This document shows, piece by piece, positions 1 to 5,882 of a stretch of 5,960 nt of DNA. Location of the stretch: the NCBI GenBank assembly GCA_003648085.1, contig QMOC01000186.1, forward strand, positions 1 to 5,960, given 5' to 3'. Position 1 is the stretch's first letter. The number at the start of each line of letters is the position of its first letter. The notes below the pieces were generated by a model. That model worked only from the letters and a program-made list of their open reading frames with translations, was not told the DNA's origin and made no database searches. This stretch comes from Chloroflexota bacterium (GTDB lineage Bacteria; Chloroflexota; Anaerolineae; B4-G1). The position numbers were made by a program, and so were the translations under genes.

Positions 1-494
1 CACAACTGCCCCTCCAGATAGCGCCGTAACAGGTCGAGTGCTGCCTCGGCCGAGCGCGCTTTATTCTCCCAGCGGTTGCCACTCCACACGTGCCGTTCTA
101 CCCACTCGCCGTCCGGTGCAGCCAGCGCGATGTAGACCAGCCCCACAGGCTTCTCCGGCATGCCACCTCCTGGCCCAGCGATGCCGGTCACGGCCAGCCC
201 TATGTCGGCGCGAAAGGCTCGCCCCACACCTCGTGCCATCTCCCGCGCCGTCTGCTCGCTCACCGCGCCATAGTGATACAACGTATCATGCCGCACGTGA
301 AGGAGCAATTCTTTGACATCGTAGGAATAAGCCGTGATAGAACCCTGGTAGTAGGCTGAACTGCCGGGGACATTGGTGATGCGATGGCCAATCAATCCGC
401 CGGTGCACGATTCGGCCACTGCCAACGTCAACCCGCGCTGCTTGAGCAATAGGCCGACGATCACCTCAAGGGCGTTCTCGTCTGGTGGTCCCAT
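1..494 (-). CDS. pncC: Nicotinamide-nucleotide amidohydrolase, CinA C-terminal domain type (3' end cut by window)
   Basis: The reading frame gives 164 residues before it runs off the left edge. The CinA C-terminal family is usually about 160 residues, so probably only the last few are missing. Visible family motifs are AESCTGG (residues 27-33, with the likely nucleophile Ser29), PGSS (43-46), a YSYDVK segment (56-61) with the conserved Tyr and Lys, GAVSE (76-80), VTGIAGPGGG (102-111) and KPVG (115-118). Known members deamidate nicotinamide mononucleotide to nicotinate mononucleotide plus ammonia in the cytoplasmic pyridine nucleotide salvage cycle. ATG at 494 is the only reasonable start: an in-frame TGA lies at 525-527 with no start codon between, and a G-rich stretch (498-503) sits just upstream as a weak ribosome site. 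There is therefore no N-terminal molybdopterin-binding-like domain of the long CinA form. It follows tRNA-Glu on the same strand but is probably separated from it by a terminator. The function is a family-level assignment. Confidence 0.94.
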   Translation of the reverse strand, partial: MGPPDENALEVIVGLLLKQRGLTLAVAESCTGGLIGHRITNVPGSSAYYQGSITAYSYDVKELLLHVRHDTLYHYGAVSEQTAREMARGVGRAFRADIGLAVTGIAGPGGGMPEKPVGLVYIALAAPDGEWVERHVWSGNRWENKARSAEAALDLLRRYLEGQL

Positions 495-516
495 TTGCCC
501 CCCGATATAACAACAG

Positions 517-537
517 ACCCCGGCTCATCGCCAGGGT
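517..537 (-). terminator. Probable rho-independent terminator of the tRNA-Glu transcript
   Basis: On the minus strand ACCCTGGC, loop GATGA, then GCCGGGGT forms an 8-bp stem with one G-T wobble. It begins 16 bases after the tRNA 3' end and is followed by a T-rich but interrupted stretch (CTGTTGTTAT, to about 507). Stem and position suit a terminator. The broken T-tract makes it imperfect. Because it lies between the tRNA and pncC, pncC would need its own promoter or read-through; I see no clear promoter in 495-552. Confidence 0.55.
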
Positions 538-552
538 TTGACCATTGCTCTG

Positions 553-627
553 TGCCCCCAAGGGGATTCGAACCCCTGTCGCGGGCTTGAAAGGCCCGTG
601 TCCTAGACCAGACTAGACGATGGGGGC
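553..627 (-). tRNA. tRNA-Glu (anticodon UUC)
   Basis: The full cloverleaf is readable on the minus strand. The acceptor arms GCCCCCA (627-621) and TGGGGGC (560-554) pair over 7 bp, with discriminator A at 553. The D arm GTC...GAC and the anticodon stem CGGGC/GCCCG enclose the loop CTTTCAA, whose anticodon is TTC. The T arm CAGGGGTTCGAATCCCCTT contains the invariant TTCGAAT loop. This matches bacterial tRNA-Glu. The 3' CCA is not encoded: the following bases read CAG, so CCA must be added after transcription. No intron is present. It has its own upstream promoter. Confidence 0.97.
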
Positions 628-637
628 TGACGCACTC

Positions 638-665
638 ATTTTACCACAAAGCCCCCTCGCGTCAA
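638..665 (-). promoter_or_regulatory. Promoter of tRNA-Glu
   Basis: On the minus strand a -35 TTGACG (665-660, 5 of 6 to consensus) is followed by a 16-base spacer and an extended -10, TGG-TAAAAT (hexamer 643-638, 5 of 6). Transcription would start near 631, about four bases before the mature tRNA. The -35 box overlaps the TGA stop of the globin-like gene (664-662), so the two genes are packed with no spare sequence. Confidence 0.65.
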
Positions 666-1255
666 GCACTTACCGGCCCGCCTTCACTCCACTCCCATGC
701 CTCCGCCAAGTTTTCATACAGTGTACGGCTGAATCCAGTAATCGCAAGGAATCTGTCCAGCAGCATGCGCTCCATTTCGGCGTCACGAACCTGGAGATAG
801 CCATTGTAGATCAACGTCAAGTCAAGATTCAATGCCTTATCCAGTGTACGCATCGTGGCTGAGAGTGCCTGAGGTCGTTCACTCAGCCGCGTCTGGGCCA
901 ATTCAAACAACTGCCCTCGTGCCAATTCCTCCAACAGGATAACGTCCTCAAACGTCAGATCAATCTCCATCAATTTCTGTCCAAATGCCCAACGTTCCTT
1001 GACATATTCCCCATCGAATGTTCCATCGAGCAAGCCCTCTAGCCACTCACAGAGCACACCGTGCAAACGCTGGACGAAGCGCGCATTGGCCATCAGTGGC
1101 TGCGTACCTTTGAATTGTGCCAACTGCCTGCCGAGAGTCTCGATCACCTCGGTGATGTCAGAGTCCAGCCAGCGACGCAGTTCGGCAAGCCTTGCTTGAT
1201 CGGTCCTATCCCACCCGACACTCATCTTAATCTTGTCGAACCAGGCCATCACCAC
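662..1255 (-). CDS. Globin-fold sensor protein of protoglobin type, apparently lacking the proximal histidine
   Basis: About 197 residues (numbered from GTG at 1255), all helical in appearance, with no membrane segment or signal peptide: a cytoplasmic single-domain protein. It resembles the protoglobin/globin-coupled sensor domain. A helix with WLEGLLDGTFDGEYVKERW (71-89) corresponds to the E-F region, and a late LDKALNLDLTLIYNGYL segment (138-154) resembles the H helix (LLLDxALxxDxY). In haem-binding members the F helix reads roughly IGxxHxxIGL; here it reads FGQKLMEIDL (91-100), so Leu95 sits where the proximal His is expected. No output domain is fused, and about 40 residues of charged helix follow (155-197). 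Start: GGAGGT at 1268-1263 lies 7 bases before GTG 1255; GTG 1252 and ATG 1249 are alternatives, while GTG 1270 has no ribosome site. It sits 103 bases after the response regulator gene, behind its own promoter-like region. The fold is well supported by motifs; the role is unknown. Confidence 0.85.
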   Translation of the reverse strand: MVMAWFDKIKMSVGWDRTDQARLAELRRWLDSDITEVIETLGRQLAQFKGTQPLMANARFVQRLHGVLCEWLEGLLDGTFDGEYVKERWAFGQKLMEIDLTFEDVILLEELARGQLFELAQTRLSERPQALSATMRTLDKALNLDLTLIYNGYLQVRDAEMERMLLDRFLAITGFSRTLYENLAEAWEWSEGGPVSA

Positions 1256-1262
1256 GGGACCC

Positions 1263-1268
1263 ACCTCC
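1263..1268 (-). promoter_or_regulatory. Ribosome binding site that decides the globin-like gene's start
   Basis: GGAGGT on the minus strand is a near-perfect Shine-Dalgarno. It lies 7 bases before GTG 1255, 10 before GTG 1252 and 13 before ATG 1249. It lies inside, not upstream of, the longest frame from GTG 1270, which argues against that longer start. Confidence 0.7.
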
Positions 1269-1291
1269 ACTCATCATCGTAAGGTTGACCT

Positions 1292-1297
1292 AGCATA
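1292..1297 (-). promoter_or_regulatory. Extended -10 promoter element of the globin-like gene, no -35
   Basis: The minus strand reads TGG-TATGCT: the hexamer matches TATAAT at 4 of 6 and carries the TGn extension. At 17-base spacing the -35 position (1320-1315) reads CCCCCA, unlike TTGACA, so the promoter looks activator-dependent. The start of transcription would be near 1285, giving a leader of about 30 bases with the ribosome site inside it. Confidence 0.45.
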
Positions 1298-1319
1298 CCA
1301 CAGAAGGCCGCGCCTGGGG

Positions 1320-1348
1320 GTTGCGAAGGGGTTACGATTTGGTTACAA
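1320..1348 (-). promoter_or_regulatory. Triple direct-repeat operator, 11-bp period, candidate site for the adjacent response regulator
   Basis: On the minus strand three heptamers, TTGTAAC (1348-1342), TCGTAAC (1337-1331) and TCGCAAC (1326-1320), are separated by exactly 4 bases, with one further C conserved after each. PhoB/OmpR-family regulators bind head-to-tail as dimers to 7-bp half-sites with 4-bp spacers, an 11-bp period, and often take the place of the -35 box. Here the last heptamer ends about at -36 relative to the extended -10. The regulator gene with this type of domain ends 10 bases upstream, at 1359. The repeats are seen directly; the binding partner is inferred. Confidence 0.6.
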
Positions 1349-1358
1349 GAGGAAAATA

Positions 1359-2177
1359 TCAGTCCTGGCTAGGGCCACTGCTGGCAAACATATAACCCAC
1401 GCCACGCACATTGAGGATATACTCGGGGTTAGAGGGGTCTGTCTCCATTTTCTTGCGCAAGCGGCGAATGTGAACCCTGATGATTGCACGCGCACCCCAA
1501 GCGTCGGTTTCGTATCCCTGGGCGCGCCGTATCAATTCCTGCGGGCTCCAAACCTGATCCGGTGTCTCCATCAGGCAAACCAGTATTTTGAACTCGGTTG
1601 GGGTCAGATCCAACGGTTGTCCCCGCAGCATGACAACGTGTTTTTGACGGTCCACCACGACATCGCGAACCTGGAGGAAGCGGCCAGGCTGAGGAGATAC
1701 CGCTTTTTCAACCATCTCCGCACCTTCCACTGCGACCAACTCGGAGAGCGTCCGTCTCAACTGGCTGACCAAATGCTGACGCTGCTGCTCTTGCTGCCGC
1801 TTCGCCAAACCTTTGCGCACACTCTCTAGAATGTCAGGGATAGGACAGGGTTTCAGCAAGTAGTCGTGCGCACCATGCCTGATGGCCTGAATCGCCGTCT
1901 CCAGCGTCCCAAAAGCGGTCAGCAGGATGATCACTGTGCCAGGAGATTGCTTCCGTACCACCTCGGTCACTTCAAGCCCGTCCATCCCCGGCATCTTCAG
2001 ATCAAGCACCATCAGATCAAAGGGACCGCTTTTGTTTAACAGGCTCAACGCCTCCTCGCCGCTGGCGGCTGTGGCGACCTGGTAACCCTCCAACCTCAAT
2101 ACTTCCGCCAGAGAGATGCGTGCCACGGGCTCATCATCCACCACCATAATGCGCGCTACTTGATTCCGCTCCACCAT
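1359..2177 (-). CDS. Response regulator: receiver domain plus OmpR/PhoB-type winged helix
   Basis: The protein has 272 residues. The receiver domain (about 8-125) has the acidic pair Asp14-Asp15, phosphoacceptor Asp59 in VLDLKMPGMDG, switch Thr87 and Lys109 in LLKP. A C-terminal winged-helix domain (about 166-264) has LTPTEFKIL (191-199), the recognition-helix region RVHIRRLRKKM (234-244) and the wing VRGVGYMF (257-264), all typical of OmpR/PhoB regulators. It should bind DNA as a dimer when phosphorylated. Two things are odd. The receiver's C-terminal half (LTAFGTLETAIQAIRHGAHDYL) is like NtrC/AtoC receivers, not PhoB. The two domains are joined by about 50 residues that include a Gln/Arg-rich probable coiled coil (118-150), far longer than a usual PhoB linker. 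ATG 2177 is 10 bases after the kinase stop with a good ribosome site, so it is translationally linked to its likely cognate kinase. The target genes are not known; the repeats at 1320-1348 are the best local candidate. Confidence 0.96.
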   Translation of the reverse strand: MVERNQVARIMVVDDEPVARISLAEVLRLEGYQVATAASGEEALSLLNKSGPFDLMVLDLKMPGMDGLEVTEVVRKQSPGTVIILLTAFGTLETAIQAIRHGAHDYLLKPCPIPDILESVRKGLAKRQQEQQRQHLVSQLRRTLSELVAVEGAEMVEKAVSPQPGRFLQVRDVVVDRQKHVVMLRGQPLDLTPTEFKILVCLMETPDQVWSPQELIRRAQGYETDAWGARAIIRVHIRRLRKKMETDPSNPEYILNVRGVGYMFASSGPSQD

Positions 2178-2183
2178 ACCTTG

Positions 2184-2189
2184 CTCCTC
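2184..2189 (-). promoter_or_regulatory. Ribosome binding site of the response regulator overlapping the kinase stop codon
   Basis: GAGGAG on the minus strand shares its first two bases with the kinase's TGA stop (2190-2188) and lies 6 bases before ATG 2177. This layout favours coupled translation of kinase and regulator at a fixed ratio. Confidence 0.75.
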
Positions 2190-3843
2190 ACGTCAGCGCC
2201 GGGCGCACAGGCAACTTCACGACAAAGGTAGCACCTTGACCTGGTCGGCTCGATACTTCTATCGCACCGCCATGACGTTCGATAATCCCGTAACTGATGG
2301 CCAATCCCAGTCCGGTGCCGGTAGGCTTGGTTGTATAGAAAGGCTCAAACAGATTAGTGATTTGTTCCGGCGACATGCCTTGCCCGGTGTCCTGGAAACT
2401 TGTCAACACCCACTCTCCATCCCCAGAAAGCAGCGTCTCCAACCGCAGGTCACCCCCCGAGGGCATGGCCTCAATGGCGTTGATGACGATGTTCAAGAAC
2501 ACCTGGGTGATCTGGTCGGGGACTACAGGGACAGGGGGCAAGTCAGGGGCCAAATGAGTAAGCACACGTACACCGCCATATTGCAGCCGCTTGTGGGCCA
2601 GGGTCAGCACGTTTTCTACGATACTGTTGACGTCGGTGGGCACCGCACCGCCGCGCGAGGGCCGATAGAAATCCAGCATACGCTGCACGATTTCGATTAA
2701 CCGTTGCACCTCGGCCTGGGCCATACTCAGATACTGCAAGCGTTTATCGTCTTCGAGACCCTCACGCAGGCTCAAATGCAGACTATTATGGATCGCTTGA
2801 AGGGGGTTATTGATCTCGTGGGCAATGGAAGCGGCCAGCCGACCGATGGCAGCCATCTTCTCCGCCTGCACAAGTTGCGCCTGGGAACGCTCCAATTCCT
2901 TCGCGAAGTCGGCCAACTCACTGTACAGGTTGGCGTTGTCCACTGCCACCGCGACCGAGGCTGCCATCGCCTGCAGCAACTCCAGGTCCTGCTCGGTGAA
3001 CGCTCCATCCAGTTTGTTGATTACCTCGATGGCCCCGATCACCCGATTGCGGATCGTCAACGGCACACAGAGGATAGCACGGGAAGTAAAGCCTGTCTCC
3101 TCGTCAACCTCGGCTAGGAAATGGGGGTCACGCTCGACGTTGTTGACGAGTTTGGGCTCGCCAGATTGCACCACGTAGCCCACGATGCCCTCTCCCGGTC
3201 GAATAGTCCGTCCAGTAACCCAACCCTGCTCAGGGCTCAACGTTTTACGGAAGACCAACCTGCCTGTTTCCTCATCCAACAGTACCAATGAGCCGGCCTC
3301 GACCTGCAAGATTTCACGGATACCACGCATCGTCGCTTCCAGGACCTCATCGAGATCCAGGCTGGAGGTGACCATACGGTTAATCTCGATGAGAGCCGCC
3401 AGTTCTCGATTGCGCCGGCGCAGCGCCTGCTCGCTGCGACGAATGCGCATCACGGCGTCAATCCGCGCCAGCAATTCCCTGGGGTCGAAAGGTTTCGTGA
3501 TATAATCGTCGGCCCCTAACCCCAGGCCCAGCGTTTTATCGCTGACCGAATTAAGGGCCGTGGTCATAATGATCGAGGTGTTGCGGAGCGCAGGGTCGGC
3601 CTTGACTCTGGCAATCATCTCGTAGCCGTCCATTTCCGGCATCATAATATCCAGCAGGATCAGATCAACCTCGCGTCCCGCCGCCGCTTCCCGCTGCAAA
3701 AAGGTGAGCGCCTCTTCGCCAGAACGCGCAATGTGCACCTGGCAACGCACCAGCGCCAGTATGTTTTGCAGCAATTCCAACATCTCGACATCGTCTTCGA
3801 CGATCAGGATGCGGGGAGGAGATGATTGTTGTACCTCGCTCAT
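2188..3843 (-). CDS. Soluble hybrid histidine kinase: REC-GAF-HisKA-HATPase
   Basis: The protein has 551 residues with no transmembrane segment or signal peptide, so it is cytoplasmic. Domains in order: receiver (about 10-130) with Asp17-Asp18, phosphoacceptor Asp65 in LLDIMMPEMDG, Thr95 and Lys117 in TKPF; a helical linker; GAF domain (about 148-305); coiled coil (about 306-332); HisKA with His342 in SIAHEINNPL; and HATPase with N box (Asn451, Asn455), G1 DTGQGM (485-490), F box FEPFYTTKP (499-507) and G2 GTGLGL (509-514). All catalytic residues are present. The ATPase part is NtrB-like. The GAF has NK (276-277) followed by Phe282 and Asp286, close to the NKFDE motif of cyclic-nucleotide-binding GAFs, but with Leu287 for the final Glu. 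The N-terminal receiver suggests input from another kinase or a phosphorelay. The likely partner is the regulator downstream. The start is poorly marked: GTGAG abuts ATG 3843, which lies 21 bases after the lipoprotein gene's stop, so re-initiation is likely. Confidence 0.97.
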   Translation of the reverse strand: MSEVQQSSPPRILIVEDDVEMLELLQNILALVRCQVHIARSGEEALTFLQREAAAGREVDLILLDIMMPEMDGYEMIARVKADPALRNTSIIMTTALNSVSDKTLGLGLGADDYITKPFDPRELLARIDAVMRIRRSEQALRRRNRELAALIEINRMVTSSLDLDEVLEATMRGIREILQVEAGSLVLLDEETGRLVFRKTLSPEQGWVTGRTIRPGEGIVGYVVQSGEPKLVNNVERDPHFLAEVDEETGFTSRAILCVPLTIRNRVIGAIEVINKLDGAFTEQDLELLQAMAASVAVAVDNANLYSELADFAKELERSQAQLVQAEKMAAIGRLAASIAHEINNPLQAIHNSLHLSLREGLEDDKRLQYLSMAQAEVQRLIEIVQRMLDFYRPSRGGAVPTDVNSIVENVLTLAHKRLQYGGVRVLTHLAPDLPPVPVVPDQITQVFLNIVINAIEAMPSGGDLRLETLLSGDGEWVLTSFQDTGQGMSPEQITNLFEPFYTTKPTGTGLGLAISYGIIERHGGAIEVSSRPGQGATFVVKLPVRPALT

Positions 3844-3850
3844 CTCACGA

Positions 3851-3878
3851 TTAGCAGTTAGCAGTCAGCGGTTAGCCG
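3851..3878 (-). repeat. Four tandem heptamers spanning the lipoprotein stop codon
   Basis: On the minus strand the units are CGGCTAA, CCGCTGA, CTGCTAA and CTGCTAA (consensus CNGCTRA), back to back with no spacer. The first two encode the last residues (Ala-Asn-Arg) and the TGA stop of the solute-binding protein; the last two fill most of the 21-base gap before the kinase. Short tandem heptamer repeats between genes are known in cyanobacteria (STRR elements). Whether this is the same kind of element cannot be told from one copy. Confidence 0.6.
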
Positions 3879-5808
3879 GTGGCACGTCTTGCAAGTCCAG
3901 CACCTCGATGTTCCACAACTCGCTCTGTGCGGTGGGATCCAGCGCGAAGTTAAGCACCCCCGGTCGGGCTAGAGCGATCCGCGGCCATATGAAGAGCGGG
4001 ATGGTGGGAAGTTCTTCCGAGAGAATGACCTGTGCTTGCTTATGATATTTCTCGTACTCCCGGGTGCCAGGCAGTGCCTGGAGTGCTGCCCGGCACACTG
4101 CATCATAGTCGGGATTACTGTAGCCGGTGGGATTGCTCCCGTGCCAGTGCCCCTTGTCCGGTATCTCAGAAGACATGTAGTGCTCACATGGAGGGATGTC
4201 CTCAAACCGCCACGCCATCTCGGCCAGATCAAATCGGCGACCAAAGAGAGGCCCTTCCGGCCCGTCGGCGAAGAATTCCCACGAAGGCCGGGCCTCCAAA
4301 TTGACGCGGATGCCGCAATCTGCTAGGTTGGCTTTGACAATGCGCGCCACCTGTTGCGAGACCGTACTCTCCGAAGACGTTAAGAGCGTGATCTCGAACG
4401 GTGTGCCGATACGGATCCCTTGAACGCGGTGCGCCTCGCGCACGCCATCCTCGTCCTCATCCAGCCACCCCACCTCCTCCAGCAGTGCCCGTCCGGCCAT
4501 CGGATCGTAGTCCCAATGCACCAGATCGTTGCCCGCGTAGAGGGGATGCTCCGGCGGCAGGTAACTATCTGGCACGACGCTGCGGCCATAAGCGACCTCG
4601 TCCACGATAGCCTGGCGGTCAATGCATTGGACGATAGCCTGTCGCACCCGCACGTCCCCGAAGAAATCCGCCCGCCGGTAGTCAGGAACGGGGTCAATGC
4701 CAAAGTCAATGTGCTCCCACCCGTTGCCGGTCGCGGAAATCATCTTCAGCAGGCCCTGCTGCTCAGCCTGCACCAGCAGCGGCATGAACGGCTCGAAGTC
4801 GGCATCCTGAGCGCCGATGTCGCACTCGCCTGAGAGGAGACGGGCGATCATCTCCGGCGCGCCGGAGGTGAACTTGAACACCACCTGGTCCAGATAGGGC
4901 AGCCCCTCGGCGGCGCGGAAATAATGGGGATTGCGGGAGAGCGTGATGTGATCTCCCCGTATCCACTCCTCGACGACGAACGGTCCCCAACCTAGGGGAT
5001 AGCGCCGGGTCTCATCGGCCTGCAACAACTCGGCGGGAGAACGGCCCTCTAATTGATGGCGCGGCAGGGGGGTGAAGAAGTTCAAAAAGTAGGTGGAGGG
5101 AATGAATCCAGGCAGCCCGACCCACTTTACGCGCCACTTGCCCAGGGAACGATACCGGGCCGTGCGTTCCACCAGGTAGCGGCTGCCGGGCGTGGCGGGA
5201 TCGGAGGCCACCTGGAAAGCGAAGACCGAATCGGCCGCCGTGAGCGGCTCGCCATCGGCCCAGGTGACATCCTCCCGCAGGGCAAACGTGACCTCAATTC
5301 TCTCCATCCACAGCGGTTCGCCCTCGAACTCGACCGTGCACTCATCGGCGTGGCAGCCGGGCGGACGGATACGCACCCCCTCTGTCAGTTCCACGACTGC
5401 ACCCTCGGCGTCAACCACGCGGTCGCCCTCCCGCACACGCACGGTGCGCGTGACCGCATCACCATCGGCGATGCTGGGCACTTTCTGCAGGATCACCGGC
5501 CGGTAAGCATAGTTGAGGTGGTCAATGGGGCCATCGTAGAGCGCCTCCATCACGTGCCGCGTAGCCGCCATACGAGAGCCACCGTAGAGGTACAGTGTAT
5601 CGGGCTCGCCAACCAAGCAGACGGTGAGCACCTTAGGCCCCGGCGGGGGCAAGGGGGTGGGTAGAGGTGTAGGTGAAGGTGTAGCCGTGACGACGACTGT
5701 CTCCGGTGGCGCCGTCACGGTGACGGTTATGATTTGGGGAGCGCAGGCAGCAAACAGCAGGAGCGCTGCGGCGAAAGCGACAAAGACCCATCGCCGTTGG
5801 TACAGCAT
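3865..5808 (-). CDS. ABC transporter family 5 solute-binding lipoprotein (oligopeptide/dipeptide type)
   Basis: The protein has 647 residues. The signal peptide has Arg5-Arg6, a hydrophobic core (7-21) and a lipobox FAAC with Cys22 as the lipidated residue; Phe at -3 is less common than Leu. A Val/Thr then Pro/Thr-rich linker (23-58) tethers the mature domain. The body (about 60-640) is a DppA/OppA-type family 5 binding protein: it has the WADGEPLTAADSVFAF segment, the GWGPFVVEEW and SRNPHYF strand-turn, VRQAIVQCIDRQAIVDEV, YDPMAGRALLEEVGW and a final EELPTIPLFIW. Such proteins sit outside the membrane and deliver peptides, or sometimes sugars or nickel, to an ABC permease. An acidic insertion of about 60 residues (roughly 110-170, with a CHADEC pair of cysteines) lies in the N lobe compared with DppA. 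No permease or ATPase gene is in the window; a two-component pair follows instead. ATG 5808 has a strong ribosome site (AGGAGGG, 5-base spacing). The ligand cannot be read from sequence. Confidence 0.96.
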   Translation of the reverse strand: MLYQRRWVFVAFAAALLLFAACAPQIITVTVTAPPETVVVTATPSPTPLPTPLPPPGPKVLTVCLVGEPDTLYLYGGSRMAATRHVMEALYDGPIDHLNYAYRPVILQKVPSIADGDAVTRTVRVREGDRVVDAEGAVVELTEGVRIRPPGCHADECTVEFEGEPLWMERIEVTFALREDVTWADGEPLTAADSVFAFQVASDPATPGSRYLVERTARYRSLGKWRVKWVGLPGFIPSTYFLNFFTPLPRHQLEGRSPAELLQADETRRYPLGWGPFVVEEWIRGDHITLSRNPHYFRAAEGLPYLDQVVFKFTSGAPEMIARLLSGECDIGAQDADFEPFMPLLVQAEQQGLLKMISATGNGWEHIDFGIDPVPDYRRADFFGDVRVRQAIVQCIDRQAIVDEVAYGRSVVPDSYLPPEHPLYAGNDLVHWDYDPMAGRALLEEVGWLDEDEDGVREAHRVQGIRIGTPFEITLLTSSESTVSQQVARIVKANLADCGIRVNLEARPSWEFFADGPEGPLFGRRFDLAEMAWRFEDIPPCEHYMSSEIPDKGHWHGSNPTGYSNPDYDAVCRAALQALPGTREYEKYHKQAQVILSEELPTIPLFIWPRIALARPGVLNFALDPTAQSELWNIEVLDLQDVPPANR

Positions 5809-5812
5809 TTAT

Positions 5813-5819
5813 CCCTCCT
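5813..5819 (-). promoter_or_regulatory. Ribosome binding site of the solute-binding protein gene
   Basis: AGGAGGG on the minus strand, with GGAGG ending 5 bases before ATG 5808. It is strong and confirms the start, which also gives a complete lipoprotein signal peptide. Confidence 0.8.
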
Positions 5820-5829
5820 CACGGAGAAG

Positions 5830-5858
5830 AGTATAACATCATACGGGCCGGAGTGCAA
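5830..5858 (-). promoter_or_regulatory. Promoter of the solute-binding protein-kinase-regulator operon
   Basis: The minus strand has TTGCAC (5858-5853) as a weak -35, an exact 17-base spacer, and an extended -10 TGT-TATACT (hexamer 5835-5830, 5 of 6 to consensus). The start point would be near 5823, leaving a leader of about 15 bases that consists mainly of the ribosome site. No 11-bp heptamer array like the one at 1320-1348 is visible here. Confidence 0.65.
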
Positions 5859-5882
5859 GATTGGTAGGTTGGACAACAGCAA

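Noticed and set aside
495..552. Separate promoter for pncC
   Set aside because: TTATAT near 505-510 resembles a -10, but no -35 fits it and it coincides with the terminator's T-rich tail.
1256..1270. Longer start of the globin-like gene at GTG 1270
   Set aside because: It would place the strong GGAGGT inside the coding region, with no ribosome site before GTG 1270. The frame itself is open there, so it is not excluded.
1233..1829. Plus-strand open frame of 198 codons
   Set aside because: It is antisense to the response regulator, whose motifs are unmistakable, and its product shows no recognisable domain.
5053..5664. Plus-strand open frame of 203 codons
   Set aside because: It is antisense to the solute-binding lipoprotein. 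The frame stays open because of high GC and shows no motif.
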